A stretch of DNA of 5,794 bases. It comes from Micrococcales bacterium. GTDB taxonomy: Bacteria > Actinomycetota > Actinomycetes > Actinomycetales > Dermatophilaceae. Below are positions 1 through 5,194 of this stretch, piece by piece. Position 1 is the stretch's first letter. Each line of letters starts with the position of its first letter. Where the stretch lies: assembly GCA_030452775.1 (NCBI GenBank), contig JAKDLQ010000148.1:1-5794 (forward strand), written 5' to 3'. A program made the translations under genes and the position numbers. The notes beneath the pieces are model-generated. The model worked only from the letters and a program-made list of their open reading frames with translations. It ran no database searches and was not told the DNA's origin.

Positions 1-47
1 GCTTCCCGATCCCGCCGCGCCACACGGACTGAGCCGACCGATTTCGT

Positions 48-115
48 TCGGCGGGGGCTATATGGCTCGGCGGGGGCGGCAGGCCGGCCCCGCCGAGACA
101 TATCGCCCCCCTCGA
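48..115. terminator. 68-bp imperfect palindrome downstream of the aminopeptidase P gene, probable terminator hairpin
   Basis: The two halves pair about an axis between bases 81 and 82. Perfect blocks are 48-50/113-115, 53-58/105-110, 60-64/99-103, 66-75/88-97 (CTCGGCGGGG against CCCCGCCGAG) and 77-80/83-86, separated by single mismatches and one two-position gap. About 28 of 34 positions are Watson-Crick. It begins 22 bases beyond the stop codon of the minus-strand gene, where a terminator is expected. In the minus-strand RNA no U tract follows, so it would be a U-less (I-shaped) terminator of the sort often predicted in high-GC actinobacteria. That role is inferred. A DNA-level role such as protein binding or cruciform formation is equally open. 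Confidence 0.6.
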
Positions 116-157
116 TGCTTATCGTCACCCTCAACGCTTATCGCCCCCCTCGACGCG
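101..157. repeat. three tandem copies of a 19-bp unit, the last inside the aminopeptidase P coding end
   Basis: The copies are 101-119 TATCGCCCCCCTCGATGCT, 120-138 TATCGTCACCCTCAACGCT and 139-157 TATCGCCCCCCTCGACGCG. Copies 1 and 3 share their first 15 bases exactly; copy 2 differs at a few positions. Copy 3 encodes the last residues (SRRGGR) of the minus-strand aminopeptidase, and its TAA stop (138-140) spans the junction of copies 2 and 3. Copy 1 overlaps the right arm of the palindrome at 48-115. The sequence shows the repeat directly. Slippage or unequal exchange as its origin is inferred. Confidence 0.85.
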
Positions 158-1700
158 ATTCGGAGTCGCGGGCCCAGATGTCGGCGATCCAGGCCTCGAC
201 CTCGCCCGCCGTGCGCGGCATCGCAGCGGACAGGTTCTCGCAGCCGGTTGCCGTCACGAGAACGTCATCCTCGATGCGCACGCCGGTGCCGCGGAACTCG
301 GCCGGGGCGAGCTCGTCGTCGGCCTTGAAGTAGAGTCCTGGCTCGACCGTGAGGATCATGCCCGGCGCGAGCTCGGCATCCATGTACTGCTCGCGCGTCG
401 CCAGGGCACAGTCGTGCACGTCGAGCCCGAGGTGGTGGCTCGTCCCGTGCACCATCCACCTCCGGTGGTACTGGCCGTGCTCGGTGTCGAGCGTCTCCTC
501 GACGCCGACGCCCTCGGGGAGCAGGCCCCACTCGTGCAGGTGTTCCGCGATGACCCGGATCGCGGCAGCGTGGATGTCGGAGAACGTGTTGCCCGGCTTG
601 ACCGCCGCGATACCTGCCTGCTGCGCGGCGAGGACCGCGTCGTAGATCGTGCGCTGGGCCTCGCTGAACGTCCCGCTCACCGGCAGGGTCCGGGTGACGT
701 CTGCCGTGAAGAGGGAATCGACCTCGACGCCCGCATCGAGCAGCAGCAGGTCGCCCTCGTGGACCTCGCCCGTGTTCCTGATCCAGTGCAACGTATTGGC
801 GTGATCACCGCTCGCGCAGATCGAGTCATACCCCACGCCGTTGCCTTGGTGGCGTGCATGCAGGCCGAAGACGCCCTCGACCCAGCGCTCGCCGCGTCCG
901 CGACGGACCGCCTCTGGCAGGTCCGCGATGACGGCCTCGAAGCCGCGATGGGTCGCGGCGATGGCCGCGCGCATCTCCTCGATCTCCCAGGCGTCCTTGA
1001 CCATCCGAAGGTGGGAGAGGAATGCCGCCAGCTCCTCGTCGGCCTGCTGCTGGGAGTCCTGCTGTGACGCCCGCTCCGACTCCCGCTGCGCCTCCTGCTG
1101 CGACTCCTGCCCGCCCATCGATTCGCGCGCCCGGTCGATCTGCGCGGCGATCTCCGGGTCGGCGTCGCGGACGACACGGACGGCAACCGTGCCCAGGTCC
1201 TTGGCGACGGCGTCGCCGAACTCGTCGATGTGGCGCGCGCTGATCTCCAGCTCGGCCTCGATGTCGGCGAGGGTGGGCCTCGCCCCGACCCAGAACTCGC
1301 CGTAGCGGGCATCGCCGAAGAACTCGTCCGTGTCGCGGTCGGCGAGCGGCCGGAAGTAGAGGACCGGCTCGTGTCCACCCCCATCGCGCGGCTCGAGGAC
1401 GAGGATCGCATCGGGCTCGCGGTCGGCGCCGAGGCCCGTGAGGTGGGCGAAGGCGCTGTGCGGCCGGAACACGTAGTCGGTGTCGTTGCTGCGGACCTTC
1501 AGGCCACCGGCCGGGATGACCAGCCGCTCACCGGGGAAGCGGGCGCTGACGGCGGCCCGGCGCGTCGCGGCATACGGTACGACCTCGGCCCGCGCGGGGG
1601 GTTCGCTGCCGCGTGGCGCCCAGCCCGTCGCGACGAACGCGCGGAACTCCTCGGTCGTCGGACGGCCGCGATTCTCGGACTTCGGCTGCTGCTCGCTCAT
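138..1700 (-). CDS. pepP: Xaa-Pro aminopeptidase (aminopeptidase P, peptidase family M24B)
   Basis: This 520-residue cytosolic dimetal peptidase is expected to remove the N-terminal residue from peptides whose second residue is proline. Residues about 38-165 form the aminopeptidase P N-terminal domain (YVFRPHSAFAHLTGL at 76-90). Residues about 235-490 form the pita-bread catalytic domain. By alignment from memory with the E. coli enzyme, the metal ligands are D322 (LDAG), D334 (TADVTRT), H422 (HGTSHHLGLDVHD), E453 (TVEPGLY) and E477 (RIEDD); H429 is also conserved, so the site is intact. The family is usually about 440-500 residues. The extra length is a Gln/Glu/Ser repeat at 198-221 between the domains. 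ATG 1700 lacks a clear Shine-Dalgarno. A CACGAT box (minus strand, 1712-1707) is placed so that transcription could begin at the ATG itself, suggesting a leaderless message. The gene is divergent from the exporter gene and appears monocistronic. Only the C-terminal residues, encoded by a 19-bp repeat, look atypical. Confidence 0.95.
   Translation of the reverse strand: MSEQQPKSENRGRPTTEEFRAFVATGWAPRGSEPPARAEVVPYAATRRAAVSARFPGERLVIPAGGLKVRSNDTDYVFRPHSAFAHLTGLGADREPDAILVLEPRDGGGHEPVLYFRPLADRDTDEFFGDARYGEFWVGARPTLADIEAELEISARHIDEFGDAVAKDLGTVAVRVVRDADPEIAAQIDRARESMGGQESQQEAQRESERASQQDSQQQADEELAAFLSHLRMVKDAWEIEEMRAAIAATHRGFEAVIADLPEAVRRGRGERWVEGVFGLHARHQGNGVGYDSICASGDHANTLHWIRNTGEVHEGDLLLLDAGVEVDSLFTADVTRTLPVSGTFSEAQRTIYDAVLAAQQAGIAAVKPGNTFSDIHAAAIRVIAEHLHEWGLLPEGVGVEETLDTEHGQYHRRWMVHGTSHHLGLDVHDCALATREQYMDAELAPGMILTVEPGLYFKADDELAPAEFRGTGVRIEDDVLVTATGCENLSAAMPRTAGEVEAWIADIWARDSESRRGGR
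1038..1109 (-). repeat. degenerate 12-bp tandem repeat encoding a tetrapeptide repeat in aminopeptidase P
   Basis: Residues 198-221 divide into six tetrapeptides: QESQ, QEAQ, RESE, RASQ, QDSQ, QQAD. They are encoded by degenerate copies of a 12-base unit resembling CAGGAGTCGCAG on the minus strand. The segment lies in the linker between the N-terminal and catalytic domains, just before a LRMVKDAWEIEEMR helix that is standard in the family. It would form a polar, probably helical or disordered extension and should not touch the active site. Confidence 0.75.
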
Positions 1701-1852
1701 CGGCCCATCGTGTCACGTCGGCACGGTGACGTGCCGCGCCGAGGCGCACGGGCCGAGGCACGCACGGGGCGAGATCGAGCCGACTGGCGCCGTCGTCCCA
1801 GCTGGTGTCCCTGTCGACCAGCATCGGGCGCCGGCGTTCTACAGTGGTCCCC
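1701..1852. promoter_or_regulatory. divergent promoter region between the aminopeptidase and exporter genes, with overlapping inverted repeats
   Basis: This 152-bp spacer must hold promoters for both flanking genes. It contains two overlapping inverted repeats: CACGTC (1714-1719) with GACGTG (1728-1733), spacer 8; and CGGCAC (1719-1724) with GTGCCG (1731-1736), spacer 6. They lie just upstream of the putative minus-strand -10 element (1712-1707). A repressor or activator site is plausible, but six-base arms are weak evidence in GC-rich DNA, and I cannot assign a regulator. Confidence 0.35.
1840..1845 (+). promoter_or_regulatory. putative -10 element TACAGT giving a leaderless exporter message
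   Basis: TACAGT fits the actinobacterial TANNNT -10 pattern and ends seven bases before GTG 1853, so transcription would start at about 1852-1853. No Shine-Dalgarno precedes that GTG. This arrangement is typical of leaderless actinobacterial genes and is the main reason for choosing 1853 as the start. No convincing -35 element is visible; TCGACC at 1814-1819 is too far away at 20 bases. Confidence 0.45.
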
Positions 1853-3436
1853 GTGGCCCGAACCGACCGACCGTCCCGGCCATCGAGTACCCGGCACGAC
1901 CGACCCACGCTGCGCGCCAGCACGCGTCGCGTGGTGCGCCCGAGCGGCCCCCCCACCGACGAGATCCCCGTGTGGACCTCGCCCGATGGCGTCGATCGCA
2001 AGACCGCGCAGGCCGTCATCGACCTGGCGATGCGCGCCGGGGTGGCCATGCTCTCGACCGGTGCCAGCACCGCTGACGTCAGCGCGACCGTGCTCATGCT
2101 GACCAACGCCTACCACCTGCGCTCGGTCCACGTCGACCTGAGCTACACCTCGATCACCGTGTCCTATCACCGCGGTCCCGAGGCTGACCCGATCACCGTC
2201 ATGCGTATCGTGCGCTACCGCGTGCAGGACTTCACGCGTCTGGAACGGCTGCGTGCGCTCATCCGCGAGCTTTCCCACGAGCCGATCGACGTCGAGGAGG
2301 CGAGAGTGCGCTTCGATGCGGTGATCCGGGCCCCGCACCCGTATCGCCGGTGGCTCGTGACGATGTCCAGCGGAGGCCTCGCCGCCGGCGTGACCGGCCT
2401 CATCGGTGGCGGGCCGCTCATCATCCTGTTCAGTTTCCTCACCGCTTGGGCGGTCACGCGGGTGCTGGACGCGCTGGGGAAGGTGGGTGTGACCTCGTTC
2501 TTCGCCCAGTGCGTCGGCTCGGCCATCCCGACCGTCGTGGCGACACTCATCGTGATCGCCGGCGCCAACGGGGTGCAGTTCGCCCAGGACATCTCGCCCT
2601 CACTCATCGTCGCAGCGGGGATCGTGCTGCTGCTGTCCGGGATGTCGATCGTCGGGGCGGCGGAGGACGCACTGTCGGGCTACTACGTGACCGCCGGGGC
2701 GCGGGCCTTCGAGGTCATCGTGCTCTCGCTCGGCATCGTCGTGGGCATCACCATCGTCCTGACCATCGGGCAGAAGCTCGGCTATCCCATCGCCATCAGC
2801 GAACGGACCATCCTCAGCGACAACGTCGGCATCCAGCTCGTCTGTGCAGCTGCCATCGCGCTCTCCTTCGCCATCAGTTCGTACTCCAGTGGCCGGGTTG
2901 TCTTCGTGGCGACGTTCGCCGCGGTCCTTGGCTGGCTGATCCTCGCGCTCGTCGAGCGGATGGGCTTCGGTCCGGCCACGGCATCGGCGAGCGCTGCCCT
3001 CGTCATCGGGTTCGCTGCCCGGCTCGGGGCCCGCCGGGTCGGGGTCTCCTCGCTCGCGGTGACGACGGCGGCCATCGTCCCGCTCCTGCCCGGCCGGATG
3101 GCGTATCAGGGGATCTCACAGATCGTCTCGCAGCCCTCCGGCCTCGGCCTTGCCGTCGGGCTACCCACCCTCGCCGGCGCGTTCGGGCTGGGGCTGGGTC
3201 TCGCCGCCGGCGTCATCATCGGCAACTACTTCGCGACGCTGATCCTGTCCCGACTCAGCGGTGAGAGCCTGCAGCGGGCGATCGGCTCCCCTGTGCGGAG
3301 CGACCCGAGGCTGGAGGGCCGGGGCGAGGCACGTTCCGAACCCAAGCAGCTGCCGCTGCTGTCGGACTCGGGGGAGGTGCCCATCGTCACCTCGGATGCG
3401 GCCGCCGACTCGGACTCCGGGACACGCGATACCTGA
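1853..3436 (+). CDS. thrE: threonine/serine exporter family protein (ThrE type)
   Basis: From GTG 1853 the product is 527 residues and resembles ThrE of Corynebacterium, which exports L-threonine and L-serine using the proton motive force. After a basic disordered N-terminus comes the soluble ThrE domain (about 55-155), with AMRAGVAMLSTGASTADV near 59-76. About ten membrane segments follow, roughly at 168-186, 188-204, 214-237, 248-268, 284-306, 324-343, 347-366, 372-392, 397-413 and 433-465. The family signature PLLPGRMAYQG lies at 410-420 and GNYFATL near 457-463. Residues 468-527 form a hydrophilic Asp/Ser/Glu-rich tail. In-frame GTG codons at 1805 and 1844 would add 16 or 3 residues, but 1805 lies upstream of the apparent -10 element. 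Substrate is inferred from the family; other small amino acids or dipeptides are possible. The gene is alone on its strand here and converges on nadE. Confidence 0.9.
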   Translation: MARTDRPSRPSSTRHDRPTLRASTRRVVRPSGPPTDEIPVWTSPDGVDRKTAQAVIDLAMRAGVAMLSTGASTADVSATVLMLTNAYHLRSVHVDLSYTSITVSYHRGPEADPITVMRIVRYRVQDFTRLERLRALIRELSHEPIDVEEARVRFDAVIRAPHPYRRWLVTMSSGGLAAGVTGLIGGGPLIILFSFLTAWAVTRVLDALGKVGVTSFFAQCVGSAIPTVVATLIVIAGANGVQFAQDISPSLIVAAGIVLLLSGMSIVGAAEDALSGYYVTAGARAFEVIVLSLGIVVGITIVLTIGQKLGYPIAISERTILSDNVGIQLVCAAAIALSFAISSYSSGRVVFVATFAAVLGWLILALVERMGFGPATASASAALVIGFAARLGARRVGVSSLAVTTAAIVPLLPGRMAYQGISQIVSQPSGLGLAVGLPTLAGAFGLGLGLAAGVIIGNYFATLILSRLSGESLQRAIGSPVRSDPRLEGRGEARSEPKQLPLLSDSGEVPIVTSDAAADSDSGTRDT

Positions 3437-3450
3437 GCGCGAGATCGCGC
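3437..3450. terminator. short hairpin in the 37-bp convergent gap, possible bidirectional terminator
   Basis: GCGCGA (3437-3442) and TCGCGC (3445-3450) are exact inverted repeats that begin directly after the exporter stop codon. As RNA they give a 5-bp GC stem with a 4-base loop on either strand. The gap between the exporter stop and the nadE stop (3474) is too short for much else. There is no T tract and the stem is short, so the terminator role is tentative. Confidence 0.35.
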
Positions 3451-3473
3451 AGCCGGTCGCCGAGCGGGCCCGG

Positions 3474-4343
3474 TCACCCCTCGTTGAGTGTGACGGGGGT
3501 GATGGATGTGACAGGAGTGACGGGCAGGGCGCGCTTGTGCGCCGTGCGGTCGTGCCAGCGCTCGATGATCTCGCGGTCGGTGTCCGAGACTCGCCTGCCC
3601 TCGAGGTAGTCGTCGACCGCGTCGTAGCTGACCCCCAGCGCGACCTCGTCGGGAGTGAGCGGCTTGCCGTCCTCGAGGTCGGCGGTCGGGACCTTGGCCA
3701 CGAGGTGCTGGGGGGCGCCGAGATGAGCGGCCAACGCCCTGACCCGACGCTTGTTGAGGCCCGCGAGTGGCGTGAGGTCGCACGCGCCGTCCCCGAACTT
3801 GGTGTAGAAGCCGACGACCGCCTCGGCGGCGTGGTCGGTCCCGACGACGAGCAGCGAACGCAGCCCCGCCAGGTAGTACTGGGCGATCATCCGCTGCCGC
3901 GCCTTGACGTTGCCTTTGACGAAGTCGGCGTGCGCCGGCACCAGGGCGCCCGACTCCGTCTCGTCGACCTCCGCGATGATGGCGTCGGTCGCGGCCTTGA
4001 TGTCGACCGTCGCAACCTCGTCGGGGCGGATGAAGTCGAGGGCCGCCCGGGCATCCGCCTCGTCCAGCTGGGCGCCGTAGGGCAGCCGCATCGCGACGAA
4101 CCGCGCGTCGCCGCCCGCCTCCCGGACCCGCTCGACGGCGAGCTGCGCAAGGCGGCCGGCCGTGGTCGAGTCGACGCCCCCGCTGATCCCCAGCACGTAG
4201 CCTCCGGTGCCCGACCGGGTCAGGTAGTCGGCGAGAAACGCCACTCGTCGCTCCGCCTCGACGCCCGGGTCGAAGTGCGAGCGCACGCCGAGCTCCGCGA
4301 TGATCTGCTGCTGCGTCGGCCCGGGGGCGTAGGGGGTGTCCAC
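3474..4343 (-). CDS. nadE: ammonia-dependent NAD+ synthetase
   Basis: NadE amidates nicotinate adenine dinucleotide to NAD+ with ATP and ammonia, the last step of NAD biosynthesis in the cytosol. From GTG 4343 the protein is 289 residues, close to the E. coli single-domain enzyme (275), and has no N-terminal glutaminase domain. The PP-loop SGGVDS is at 54-59. Further family motifs are RLPYGAQ (86-92), GNVKARQRM (144-152), VGTDHAAEA (167-175), TKFGDG (181-186), PTADLEDGKP (219-228), DEVALGVSYD (232-241), DDYLEG (244-249) and AHKR (268-271). Family similarity begins at QQQIIAELG (11-19), which fits the GTG start. In-frame ATGs at 4379 and 4436 would prepend Cys- and Arg-rich residues with no family similarity. 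A TAGCGT -10-like box at 4356-4351 also places transcription start at about 4344. After AHKR the protein ends in a repeat-encoded Val-Thr-Pro tail where the E. coli enzyme has a different short C-terminus. Confidence 0.95.
   Translation of the reverse strand: MDTPYAPGPTQQQIIAELGVRSHFDPGVEAERRVAFLADYLTRSGTGGYVLGISGGVDSTTAGRLAQLAVERVREAGGDARFVAMRLPYGAQLDEADARAALDFIRPDEVATVDIKAATDAIIAEVDETESGALVPAHADFVKGNVKARQRMIAQYYLAGLRSLLVVGTDHAAEAVVGFYTKFGDGACDLTPLAGLNKRRVRALAAHLGAPQHLVAKVPTADLEDGKPLTPDEVALGVSYDAVDDYLEGRRVSDTDREIIERWHDRTAHKRALPVTPVTSITPVTLNEG
3489..3521 (-). repeat. 9-bp tandem repeat encoding the Val-Thr-Pro tail of NadE
   Basis: On the coding strand the units are GTCACTCCT, GTCACATCC, ATCACCCCC and a partial GTCACA, giving VTP-VTS-ITP-VT (residues 275-285 of NadE). 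This is about 3.7 copies of a GTCACNCCN unit, immediately before the final LNEG. It lies beyond the conserved core and probably has no catalytic role. Confidence 0.7.
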
Positions 4344-4350
4344 CTGGGCG

Positions 4351-4356
4351 ACGCTA
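4351..4356 (-). promoter_or_regulatory. nadE: putative -10 element TAGCGT of nadE
   Basis: Read on the minus strand, TAGCGT fits TANNNT and ends seven bases before the expected transcription start at 4344, adjacent to GTG 4343. No Shine-Dalgarno precedes that GTG, so a leaderless transcript is suggested. The -35 region would fall on the inverted repeat at 4374-4399. Confidence 0.4.
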
Positions 4357-4373
4357 CAGCGTGAGCAAGCACA

Positions 4374-4399
4374 CGGCATACGGCCATGTCGGTATGCCG
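4374..4399. promoter_or_regulatory. perfect 8+8 bp inverted repeat between nadE and the MaoC hydratase gene, operator candidate
   Basis: CGGCATAC (4374-4381) and GTATGCCG (4392-4399) are exact reverse complements around a 10-base spacer. Arm centres are 18 bases apart, roughly two helical turns, the usual geometry of a dimeric regulator site. The left arm falls at the expected -35 position of nadE. The right arm ends 50 bases before the hydratase ATG, so one site could act on both genes. The site is not within either coding region if nadE starts at 4343. I do not recognise a known regulator motif. Confidence 0.5.
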
Positions 4400-4438
4400 C
4401 ACACTCGGGCAGGCTGGGGGGCGATTCGCTTCGCACGT

Positions 4439-4444
4439 GAGGAG
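4439..4444 (+). promoter_or_regulatory. Shine-Dalgarno of the MaoC hydratase gene
   Basis: GAGGAG ends five bases before ATG 4450. It is the only strong ribosome binding site in the window and fixes this start. Confidence 0.8.
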
Positions 4445-4449
4445 TTGGG

Positions 4450-4992
4450 ATGCAGTTCGGGCGCAGCTATGAGGAGTTCGAGGTCGGCGCGGTCTACAAG
4501 CACTGGCCGGGCAAGACGGTGACCGAGTACGACGACCATCTGTTCTGCCTCCTGACGATGAACCACCACCCGTTGCACCTCGACGCGCACTATGCGAGGG
4601 AGACGACGCAGTTCGGCACGAATGTCGTCGTCGGCAACTACGTCTACTCGCTCCTGCTCGGCATGTCGGTCCCGGACGTCTCCGGCAAGGCGATCGCCAA
4701 CCTCGAGATCGAGTCGCTGCGGCACGTCGCGCCCACCTTCCACGGGGACACGCTCTACGGCGAGACGACCGTGCTCGACAAGTGGGGATCGAGCAGCAAG
4801 GACGATCGCGGCGTCGTCTATGTCGAGACGATCGGCTACAACCAGGACGGCAAGGTCGTGTGCCTCTTCCGGCGCAAGGTGATGGTCCCCAAGGAGAACT
4901 ACCTCGACGCACGTGGCGGCGAACAGCCTGGCCGCCCCATGCCCAGGCCGGACAAGAACTGGCCGGGCTATACCCCGGGCGCCGAGGCCTGA
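4450..4992 (+). CDS. MaoC family (R)-specific enoyl-CoA hydratase, possibly mesaconyl-CoA hydratase-like
   Basis: This 180-residue single hot-dog domain protein is expected to add water to, or remove it from, a CoA thioester in the cytosol. The active-site loop is LLTMNHHPLHLD (34-45), with the conserved catalytic His at 43. Asn38 sits where many hydratase-2 enzymes, such as PhaJ, have Asp. Further conserved stretches are VVGNYVYSLLLGMSV (60-74), the FHGDTLYGETTVLDK region (97-111) and the FRRKVMVPKENY end of the fold; a Pro-rich tail follows. From memory, the protein closely resembles the short MaoC proteins of actinobacterial ethylmalonyl-CoA pathway clusters and also the leucine-degradation hydratase of mycobacteria (Rv2499c type). 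The exact substrate is therefore open. No crotonyl-CoA reductase, mutase, CitE-like lyase or acyl-CoA dehydrogenase gene is adjacent, so it is isolated here. It is divergent from nadE and ends at a TGA inside an 11-bp repeat. Confidence 0.9.
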   Translation: MQFGRSYEEFEVGAVYKHWPGKTVTEYDDHLFCLLTMNHHPLHLDAHYARETTQFGTNVVVGNYVYSLLLGMSVPDVSGKAIANLEIESLRHVAPTFHGDTLYGETTVLDKWGSSSKDDRGVVYVETIGYNQDGKVVCLFRRKVMVPKENYLDARGGEQPGRPMPRPDKNWPGYTPGAEA

Positions 4993-5011
4993 CCGGGGCT
5001 TGACCGGGGCC
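4990..5011 (+). repeat. 11-bp tandem duplication spanning the hydratase stop codon
   Basis: TGACCGGGGCT (4990-5000) is followed at once by TGACCGGGGCC (5001-5011). The first copy begins with the TGA stop of the MaoC gene. With only two copies, it is a minor slippage-like duplication. Confidence 0.6.
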
Positions 5012-5033
5012 TTCGACCCGCCCTGACCCGGCA

Positions 5034-5099
5034 ACACACCGAGTAGTCGGCAACCCGAACTGGTTATTTCCGGTTGTAATTGCCGATTCCTCGGTGTGT
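5034..5099. terminator. 66-bp imperfect palindrome with AT-rich core, 3' of the MaoC gene
   Basis: All pairs share one axis between 5066 and 5067. ACACACCGAG (5034-5043) matches CTCGGTGTGT (5090-5099) perfectly. After one mismatch, 5045-5053 pairs with 5080-5088 with one G-T. A 4x4 internal gap follows, then AACTGG (5058-5063) pairs with CCGGTT (5070-5075) with one wobble, closing a TTATTT loop. It starts 41 bases after the hydratase stop, so it could terminate that transcript, but no T tract follows. The AT-rich core is out of keeping with the surrounding DNA, which makes a repeat-element or protein-binding origin worth considering. Confidence 0.65.
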
Positions 5100-5104
5100 C
5101 GCGG

Positions 5105-5113
5105 TTGTCCACA
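5105..5113 (+). promoter_or_regulatory. perfect DnaA box TTGTCCACA
   Basis: TTGTCCACA is the preferred DnaA box of Streptomyces and mycobacteria. It lies six bases past the 66-bp palindrome and 82 bases before the AbiEi-like gene. A weaker look-alike, TCATCCACC, is at 5134-5142. There is no cluster of boxes and no dnaA, dnaN or rpmH gene nearby, so this is not an origin. It could be a DnaA-regulated promoter site or chance. Confidence 0.4.
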
Positions 5114-5194
5114 GGTGGCGGAGCGCGTGGCGGTCATCCACCGGCGCACCCACGGGACTTCACGACGGGGCCGTATGCCGCTGGGCTTGGTCCC

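Noticed and set aside
1568..1575. Extra copies of the CGGCATAC half-site in pepP (1568-1575) and before the AbiEi-like gene (GTATGCCG, 5173-5180)
   Set aside because: Both are single half-sites without a dyad partner. An 8-mer of this composition can recur by chance and the pepP copy is explained by codons.
1230..2102. Plus-strand open frame of 290 codons antisense to pepP and running into the exporter gene
   Set aside because: It is antisense to a fully motif-supported aminopeptidase, turns into Arg/Pro-rich composition, and has no recognisable domain.
2350..3264. Plus-strand 304-codon frame inside the exporter gene
   Set aside because: The Arg/His-rich translation is the frame-shifted shadow of the ThrE membrane domain, which has clear hydrophobic segments in its own frame.
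4344..4436. N-terminal extension of NadE from ATG 4436 or ATG 4379
   Set aside because: The added residues are Cys/Arg-rich and unlike the family. They would run through the inverted repeat and the -10-like box, and GTG 4343 gives the normal length.
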